From: CAYVNU01 sp964453265 | Lineage (GTDB): Bacteria; Patescibacteriota; Doudnabacteria; UBA920 | Direction of reading: 5' to 3' | Assembly (NCBI GenBank): GCA_964453265.1 | Contig: CAYVNU010000001.1 | Location: 62,001-126,000 of the forward strand | Length of the DNA stretch: 64,000 nucleotides | Part shown: positions 60,247 to 64,000 of the stretch, piece after piece | How the letters are laid out: the number at the start of each line of letters is the position of its first letter | Numbering within the stretch: the stretch's first letter is position 1 | Notes under the pieces: model-generated | The model's database searches: none | What the model saw: only the letters and a program-made list of their open reading frames with translations | What the model was told of the DNA's origin: nothing | Made by a program: the position numbers and the translations under genes

Positions 60247-60323
60247 TGGTGCTCTCGGTAGGATTTGAACCTACTGCCTCTTGGTTCGAAGCCAAGCGCT
60301 CTATCCAAATGAGCTACGAGAGC
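60247..60323 (-). tRNA. tRNA-Arg (anticodon TCG), CCA encoded
   Basis: Read on the minus strand: acceptor GCTCTCG/CGAGAGC, D arm starting AGCTC...GAGC, anticodon stem CTTGG/CCAAG with loop CTTCGAA (anticodon TCG), T arm GTAGG-TTCAAAT-CCTAC, discriminator A, CCA encoded at 60247-60249. All stems pair. Confidence 0.95.
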
Positions 60324-60390
60324 AAAAGCACAAGTAATGGAACAAAATTATAAATATTTAATTGAACAGTAATTTGATTGAATGAAAATT

Positions 60391-60466
60391 TGGTGGGTCG
60401 GGTGGGGATCGAACCCACGACAAATAGCTTAAGAGGCTACTGCTCTACCAACTGAGCTACCGACCC
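60391..60466 (-). tRNA. tRNA-Lys (anticodon CTT), CCA encoded
   Basis: Read on the minus strand: acceptor GGGTCGG/CCGACCC, D arm AGCTC...GAGC, anticodon stem GTAGC/GCTAT (one wobble pair) with loop CTCTTAA (anticodon CTT), T arm GTGGG-TTCGATC-CCCAC, discriminator A and CCA (60391-60393). It reads AAG. Confidence 0.95.
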
Positions 60467-60546
60467 ATAAATTATTAAACAGCTTAATCGAGCACTTCAT
60501 TTTTTATTAGAATATCTTTTATTTTTTGTCGAAGCAAGCGCCTACC

Positions 60547-60699
60547 TTAAGTTGTTTTAAAAAATTTTTCCCGTCTATTAGCATTGCTTTTAAGCAAATA
60601 TCCTTGGTAGTGAATTAGCTTTAGCGGGCGGTAATTTTTTGTTGATTCAACATTTACACGATTGTGTTCAGTAATGCGCCGTTTTAAATCATTTGCCGG
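60547..60699 (-). pseudogene. GIY-YIG endonuclease remnant (C-terminal part)
   Basis: On the minus strand an open stretch of 50 codons reads NDLKRRITEHN, then VESTKNYRPLKLIHY and NRREKFFKTT before a stop. These match the middle and end of UPF0213/YhbQ-like GIY-YIG proteins (DLKRRIxEHN...STKxRRPxKL). The frame is stopped just upstream and the GIY...YIG segment is missing, so only the C-terminal part remains. Small standalone GIY-YIG genes of this kind are frequent in CPR genomes and often decayed. Confidence 0.7.
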
Positions 60700-60782
60700 C
60701 CTTTATTTGCTTAATTACTCTACATATTCTACAATAAAAGTACTATTTTTTCAAGAGCAAAAGTCTTAATAAAAGCACATCT

Positions 60783-61490
60783 ATGAATAAAAAAATACTG
60801 GTTTTTGCAGTTGTTTTGTTAATCGCAGCAGGTTGTAATAGACAACAGAATACCGACCAAAATGTTCAGTCTATAAAAACGCCAATTCCAACTGAAGTTG
60901 TAAACAGTAAAACTTATGAAACTGATTATTTTAAAGTTGTAGTACCAGAAAGTTGGACAATAAAACAAGCAGTAAAAAAAGTTATTGAAGGTAGTATTGA
61001 AAAAACGTTACCAAATCCGGCAGCCGTAAATATTACTAAAGGTGACTACATACTTTATATAAATACCCAGGCCAGCCAGGCTAGCGGGGTAGAGGGCGGC
61101 AGGTTTGCGGAAATTGCCATGGGTGCCGCAAGTGCAGATGCGGTAGTTACAACTCAGCCAAGCCCGCCTTGCGGCACATCTCAAACAATTCCGGCAGCCC
61201 TAGACCACCCGAGAGTTGACTTGTATGTTTCCAAAGCAGATATTTTGGGAAAAAATTGGTGTGCTGCCCCAGCAAGTGGAAAAAACGTTTGGTATTTTTC
61301 TTATATAACCAACAGCCAAGGTAGTTATTTTAACTACTACACTCAAGGACAGGGTTTAAGCTATGTTATTACCATGGCTTATAACTCTAAAGATTTAAAT
61401 AGTTTGCCGGAAAAAAGTAGTTCTGAATTAAATAAAGCTTTGACTGAAATGACAGACATAGTTAAGAGCTTGGAAATAAAAAAGCACTAG
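60783..61490 (+). CDS. Probable lipoprotein, function unknown
   Basis: A 235-residue protein with a type II signal peptide: KK, then VFAVVLLIAAGC, with lipobox IAAGC and acylated Cys at about residue 18. The mature part starts with an Asn/Gln-rich linker and continues with a globular domain (FKVVVPESWTIKQAVKKVIE, SYVITMAYNSKDLN) that resembles the PsbP/SIMPL-like 'solute exposed' beta-rich proteins only in general outline. No specific family is recognised. It has two cysteines in the mature domain (PPCGT, KNWCAAP) that could form a disulfide. It stands as a single-gene unit. Confidence 0.68.
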   Translation: MNKKILVFAVVLLIAAGCNRQQNTDQNVQSIKTPIPTEVVNSKTYETDYFKVVVPESWTIKQAVKKVIEGSIEKTLPNPAAVNITKGDYILYINTQASQASGVEGGRFAEIAMGAASADAVVTTQPSPPCGTSQTIPAALDHPRVDLYVSKADILGKNWCAAPASGKNVWYFSYITNSQGSYFNYYTQGQGLSYVITMAYNSKDLNSLPEKSSSELNKALTEMTDIVKSLEIKKH

Positions 61491-61608
61491 TTTGACTTTT
61501 TTTAGGTTTTGTATAGAATATAGTATATGTTTAGTAAATTTCTTAATTTAACTAAGAAGACCTACTGCTATCTGCAAAAGATACGGCTTTAGGTATTAAA
61601 ATACTTTT

Positions 61609-61640
61609 AAAACCGCCTCTCTTGCAGAGGCGGTTTTTTT
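61609..61640 (+). terminator. Intrinsic terminator downstream of the lipoprotein gene
   Basis: AAAACCGCCTCT (61609-61620), loop CTTGC, AGAGGCGGTTTT (61626-61637), then TTT. It is about 120 bp beyond the lipoprotein stop. A 21-codon frame at 61527 ends just before it; I do not support it as a gene. Confidence 0.88.
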
Positions 61641-61682
61641 GCGATAGACGAATTTTGGTTTTTGCCAATATTCGCCTGTCGC
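61641..61682. repeat. GC-rich inverted repeat after the terminator
   Basis: GCGATAGACGAAT (61641-61653) and ATTCGCCTGTCGC (61670-61682) are reverse complements at 11 of 13 positions and TTGG/CCAA extends the stem inward. It is REP-like and heads the GC-rich stretch 61641-61920. Confidence 0.5.
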
Positions 61683-61706
61683 AAAGCGGCGGGGGAAAGA
61701 GTTGGT

Positions 61707-61913
61707 ATGTGGTACTTTGTCTGTGAGGCAGGCGGAAAAAATATGCGCTTAAGTCTAAGAGCAAGCCAGGCGGAGCCGGCAAAGACCGAAGCCGAGAGCT
61801 GGCTTCGAAGTACAATCAATCCGAGCCAGCCCAGGTTGGTTTGGATTGTTATTGAAGGAGGAGAGGAAATAGATGTTGTTTCGTATGACCTCGGGGTCGT
61901 CCCGGGCGCTTGA
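61707..61913 (+). CDS. Possible small protein in a GC-rich cassette
   Basis: A 68-codon frame from ATG at 61707, preceded by GGGGGAAAGAG, reads MWYFVCEAGGKNMRLSLR, then AEAWL-like and WIVIEGGEEIDVVSYDLG. The amino-acid pattern is plausible for a small folded protein, and GC and codon use are unlike neighbouring genes. The stop TGA lies inside a strong terminator (61901-61938), as in other compact genes. A real foreign gene is likely but unproved; an alternative is a GC-rich repeat with a chance frame. No family recognised. Confidence 0.4.
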   Translation: MWYFVCEAGGKNMRLSLRASQAEPAKTEAESWLRSTINPSQPRLVWIVIEGGEEIDVVSYDLGVVPGA

Positions 61914-61938
61914 CTATACAGTCAGGCCCCGGGTTTTT
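61901..61938 (+). terminator. GC-rich intrinsic terminator upstream of holA
   Basis: CCCGGG (61901-61906) pairs with CCCGGG (61928-61933), the inner TGACT-ATAC-AGTCA extends the helix, and TTTTT follows. It closes the small GC-rich cassette. Confidence 0.88.
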
Positions 61939-61965
61939 GATGTAAAAATGTTTAAATGATAGAAT
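61937..61965 (+). promoter_or_regulatory. Promoter of holA, giving a leaderless message
   Basis: TTGATG (61937-61942), 17-bp spacer, TAGAAT (61960-61965). Exactly 6 bases separate the -10 from the ATG at 61972, so +1 falls on the A of the start codon. The -35 begins inside the T run of the preceding terminator. Confidence 0.6.
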
Positions 61966-61971
61966 GCTAAT

Positions 61972-62997
61972 ATGCTGTATTTATTTTTAGGTGCCGATGA
62001 CTTTACAAAAAAACAGGAAATTAACTCTTTAGTTAAGGAAAAAGGAGCTGATTTGGTAATGTTTGGGTATGATGAGGAAGTACCGACAATAGAAAAATTG
62101 CTGGAAGCGGACTTATTTTCCAAACCAAAAGTTTTTGTTCTTAATCTCCCTCCCATTCTGGGGGAGGGTCGGCCTGCCCGCAGTAGCCTTGGCGAAGGCG
62201 GGGGAGAGGGTGTAGGAGTTCTGAATAAATTAATATCATCACCAAACCACATAGTTGTATCGGCAATTTCTTTAGACAAGCGAAAAAAAGAAAATAAAGA
62301 TTTGCTGGCTAACTCTAAAATTATTGTTAAAGAATTTACTTTGCCTCATGGGAGTGAATTAAACGAGTGGATTTTAAATAAAGTAACATCGCTGGCAGGT
62401 AAAATATCACAAGACGCTGTTAACGAACTTGCAGTGCGCCTTGGGCGTGATGAAGCCAAAGAAACTAAGTTTGGCGGCAAAGTCGTGAGCGTGGAAGAAG
62501 TTTATAATTTATGGCAGACAAACAGTGAAATTGGCAAATTAATTGCTTTTGCCAAAGGCCGGGAAATTTTAAAAGATGATGTAATAGAGTTAGTTTCGGA
62601 AAATGGGGAAGTGGATGCTTTACAAATTACCAACGCTATAGCGGAAAAAAATCGTGATGAAAGTTTTGCTCTAATAGGGCAATTTTTAAAACAAGTTTCT
62701 TCGTCAGACGAAAAAGCCGGAATTATTCAGTTAAACGCGCTGTTGTCAGAACAGTTTAGAAATGTGGCTATGGTGCAGGCATTTATGCATGCTAAGGCTA
62801 CAGAAGCAGAGATTTTAGAGAAAACCCAGTGGAAAAGTGGTCGGTTATTTATAATGAGAAAAATTGCCGCTCGCTTTAAAATTAAGGAAATTTTAGAACT
62901 CCTGGAAAAATTAAATGCCTTAGACACTGAACTAAAAAGTAGTCAATTGCCCGGAAAAGTCCTTTTAGACCTAATTTTGAGCCAAATATTAATTTAA
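61972..62997 (+). CDS. holA: DNA polymerase III subunit delta, with an in-frame repeat insertion
   Basis: A 341-residue clamp-loader subunit. MLYLFLGADDFTKKQEINSL, HIVVSAISLDKRKKENK, FTLPHGSELNEWILNKV and AQITNAI-type helices (ALQITNAIAEKNRDESF, about 221-237) are typical HolA landmarks, ending with KLNALDTELKSSQLPGKVLLDLIL. It loads the sliding clamp as part of the delta-tau-delta' assembly. Residues about 59-82 (PPILGEGRPARSSLGEGG...) do not fit the family and are encoded by a GC-rich palindrome (62147-62216). This would lie in a loop of domain I. Confidence 0.88.
   Translation: MLYLFLGADDFTKKQEINSLVKEKGADLVMFGYDEEVPTIEKLLEADLFSKPKVFVLNLPPILGEGRPARSSLGEGGGEGVGVLNKLISSPNHIVVSAISLDKRKKENKDLLANSKIIVKEFTLPHGSELNEWILNKVTSLAGKISQDAVNELAVRLGRDEAKETKFGGKVVSVEEVYNLWQTNSEIGKLIAFAKGREILKDDVIELVSENGEVDALQITNAIAEKNRDESFALIGQFLKQVSSSDEKAGIIQLNALLSEQFRNVAMVQAFMHAKATEAEILEKTQWKSGRLFIMRKIAARFKIKEILELLEKLNALDTELKSSQLPGKVLLDLILSQILI
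62147..62216 (+). repeat. REP-like GC-rich palindrome inside holA
   Basis: CTCCCTCCC...GGGGGAGGG forms a first hairpin and CCTTGGCGAAGG a nested second one, all GC-rich against an AT-rich gene. CTTGGCGAAGG at 62188-62198 also occurs at 36441-36451. The length keeps the holA frame open. Confidence 0.75.
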
Positions 62998-63038
62998 TAA
63001 CTGAAACAAAAATATATTTTCCGCGTATTATAAATGTC

Positions 63039-63047
63039 TGATATAAT
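63039..63047 (+). promoter_or_regulatory. Extended -10 promoter of the secreted coiled-coil gene
   Basis: TGATATAAT matches TGnTATAAT. The ATG is 48 bp downstream with AGGAGA in good position at 63083-63088. No clear -35 hexamer. Confidence 0.6.
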
Positions 63048-63095
63048 TAATAAAAGTAATTTTTCCCGAAATTATGGGAAATAGGAGACAAAAAA

Positions 63096-63815
63096 ATGAA
63101 CAGTAAGTTTGTAAAATTAGTAACGGTTACCGCTTTGGTAGCAACAATGGCGCTTTCCGCCACTTCGGTTTTTGCCGAAAATTCTTCCACAACAACGAAG
63201 GATCAAATAAAAGCTAAGCAGGAAGAAATTAAAACTCAAAGAGAAGCAAATAAACAGAAAATGGAAAATGAGCGCGAGGCTAACAAGCAGGCAATGGAAG
63301 CAAAGAGAGAAGAGTTAAAGCAAATGCAGGAAAAAAATAAGCAGGAAAGGGAAGTTAAGAGTGCTGCTTTAAAACAGTGTTACAAAGATAATCAAACTGT
63401 TAGACAAACTTACCGCGATGCAGTTAAAGCCAATGACAAAGCTTATGCAGACTCCACTAAAACCGCCCGCGAGACAAAAAATACAGCAGTTAAATCCGCA
63501 CAAGATGCTTTTACCACAGCTTATAAAGCTGCTGCCGATAAATTTAAAACAGACCGAGCCGCGGCTACTGACGAAGCCGGTAAAACTGCTGCAAGAACTG
63601 CTTTTAATACAGCAACTAAAGCTGCGCGCGAAACCAGGGCTGCTGCTGTAAAAGCCGCGCAAGATGCCTTTAAGACTGCTACTCAAAGCGCAAGCGATGC
63701 TCGAAAAACAGCTAACAAAACTGCTTTAGACGCTCGCAACGCTGCTTTGAAAACTTGCACTACAGCCACTTCTACAACTACCACCACTACTCCTACTTCT
63801 ACCACAAATCAATAA
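63096..63815 (+). CDS. Secreted Ala/Lys-rich coiled-coil protein
   Basis: A 239-residue protein with a Sec signal peptide (residues 1-27; MNSKFVKLV..., cleavage near VFAEN). The mature protein is almost entirely predicted helix, rich in Lys, Ala, Gln, Glu and Arg, with repeated units such as KTARETK, KAAQDAF and AAKAARETR (about 100-220), and a Thr-rich tail (TSTTTTTTPTSTT). A lone cysteine appears near residue 93 and another near 220. It has a strong SD and its own terminator. It may coat the cell or link to the S-layer; no family is recognised. Confidence 0.72.
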   Translation: MNSKFVKLVTVTALVATMALSATSVFAENSSTTTKDQIKAKQEEIKTQREANKQKMENEREANKQAMEAKREELKQMQEKNKQEREVKSAALKQCYKDNQTVRQTYRDAVKANDKAYADSTKTARETKNTAVKSAQDAFTTAYKAAADKFKTDRAAATDEAGKTAARTAFNTATKAARETRAAAVKAAQDAFKTATQSASDARKTANKTALDARNAALKTCTTATSTTTTTTPTSTTNQ

Positions 63816-63825
63816 GCAATAATTT

Positions 63826-63860
63826 AAAAACTCTCTTGTCTAGAGCAAGGGAGTTTTTAT
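63826..63860 (+). terminator. Intrinsic terminator of the coiled-coil gene
   Basis: AAAAACTCTCTTG (63827-63838) pairs with CAAGGGAGTTTTT (63846-63858) with one mismatch, loop TCTAGAG, then T-rich sequence. Confidence 0.82.
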
Positions 63861-63888
63861 TTTGAGCTTTTTAGTGTAAAATTTAAAT

Positions 63889-64000
63889 ATGAACCCCCTA
63901 ATTTTACTTTTGGTATTAATTATTATAGTAGTTTTTATTTTTACAAAATATAGAAAAGTTAATCAAGATGATTTTGAAAACAATCCTTTAAGCTCGGAGG
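63889..64000 (+). CDS. N-terminus of a membrane-anchored protein, cut by the window end
   Basis: 37 codons are visible: MNPLILLLVLIIIVVFIFTK is a single hydrophobic helix, then a polar region (YRKVNQDDFENNPLSSE) continuing off the end. The TAAAAT at 63877-63882 is 6 bases before the ATG, another possible leaderless start. Too little remains to name it; membrane-anchored nucleases (RmuC-like) and many unrelated proteins begin this way. Confidence 0.45.
   Translation, partial: MNPLILLLVLIIIVVFIFTKYRKVNQDDFENNPLSSE

Noticed and set aside
61527..61592. A 21-codon frame before the terminator at 61609
   Set aside because: No SD, very short, and no sign of conservation that I can judge.

Overview
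The window looks like a chromosomal segment from an AT-rich bacterium of the Candidate Phyla Radiation (Patescibacteria), probably a Parcubacteria-type lineage. This is an inference. The clues are an S-layer-like giant surface protein with a short Sec signal and no outer-membrane genes, a PilB-PilC-PilM-PilN-PilO pilus module with no PilP or PilQ, a GxxExxY protein, many short dispersed repeats and GC-rich palindromes, and near-total co-orientation of genes. TAA, TAG and TGA are all used as ordinary stops, so there is no sign of the SR1/Gracilibacteria UGA=Gly recoding.

Layout. 1-2.1 kb: a LOG-family protein, a GxxExxY gene tightly bracketed by an imperfect inverted repeat, a transaldolase-like enzyme and tRNA-Pro(TGG). 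2.1-2.75 kb: a gene-free stretch with a consensus promoter, DnaA-box-like sites and a long hairpin. 2.76-6.6 kb: a very large S-layer-like protein. 6.7-14.6 kb: a membrane-anchored beta-lactamase-fold hydrolase, a TPR protein, two paralogous O-antigen-ligase/TPR fusions and an HlyD-type adaptor. 14.6-53.9 kb: a surface-glycan locus of about 39 kb. 54.2-60.2 kb: a type IV pilus assembly operon. 60.2-64 kb: tRNA-Arg(TCG) and tRNA-Lys(CTT) on the minus strand, a GIY-YIG relic, a lipoprotein, DNA polymerase III delta (holA) and a secreted Ala/Lys-rich coiled-coil protein.

How the glycan genes fit together. GDP-L-fucose is made by Gmd (15.8 kb) and a GDP-fucose-synthase-like enzyme (18.7 kb) and can be used by a GT10 fucosyltransferase (21.5 kb). 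A second branch has relatives of all the enzymes needed for CDP-3,6-dideoxyhexoses: RfbF (29.2 kb), RfbG (30.3 kb), an RfbH-like PMP-type dehydratase (46.6 kb), an RfbJ/RfbS-like reductase (35.4 kb) and an RfbE-like 2-epimerase (36.8 kb). The end product would be CDP-tyvelose. Interleaved with these are a ThDP enzyme plus reductase resembling the yersiniose (YerE/YerF) branch, a C-methyltransferase, a Gfo/Idh oxidoreductase and an RfbC-type epimerase, so branched or methylated sugars are also plausible. Lipid-linked assembly would use the PHPT initiator (52.6 kb), the many GT2/GT4/GT-D/STELLO-type transferases, the flippase (26.7 kb) and the ligase/polymerase proteins (8.3 and 12.3 kb). A GtrB-like plus GtrA/GT-C fusion pair (37.8-41.7 kb) could decorate the finished glycan on the outer face.

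Oddities: two GC-rich genes or cassettes bounded by strong terminators (43.3-44.3 kb and 61.6-61.9 kb), a REP-like palindrome read in frame inside holA, heptamer arrays inside two glycosyltransferase genes, a false 100-N scaffold gap flanked by the same 55 bp, several promoters placed so that the transcript would start at the ATG, and an unlisted 50-residue cysteine-rich protein at 35.15 kb. All database comparisons are from memory of the families; no search was run.
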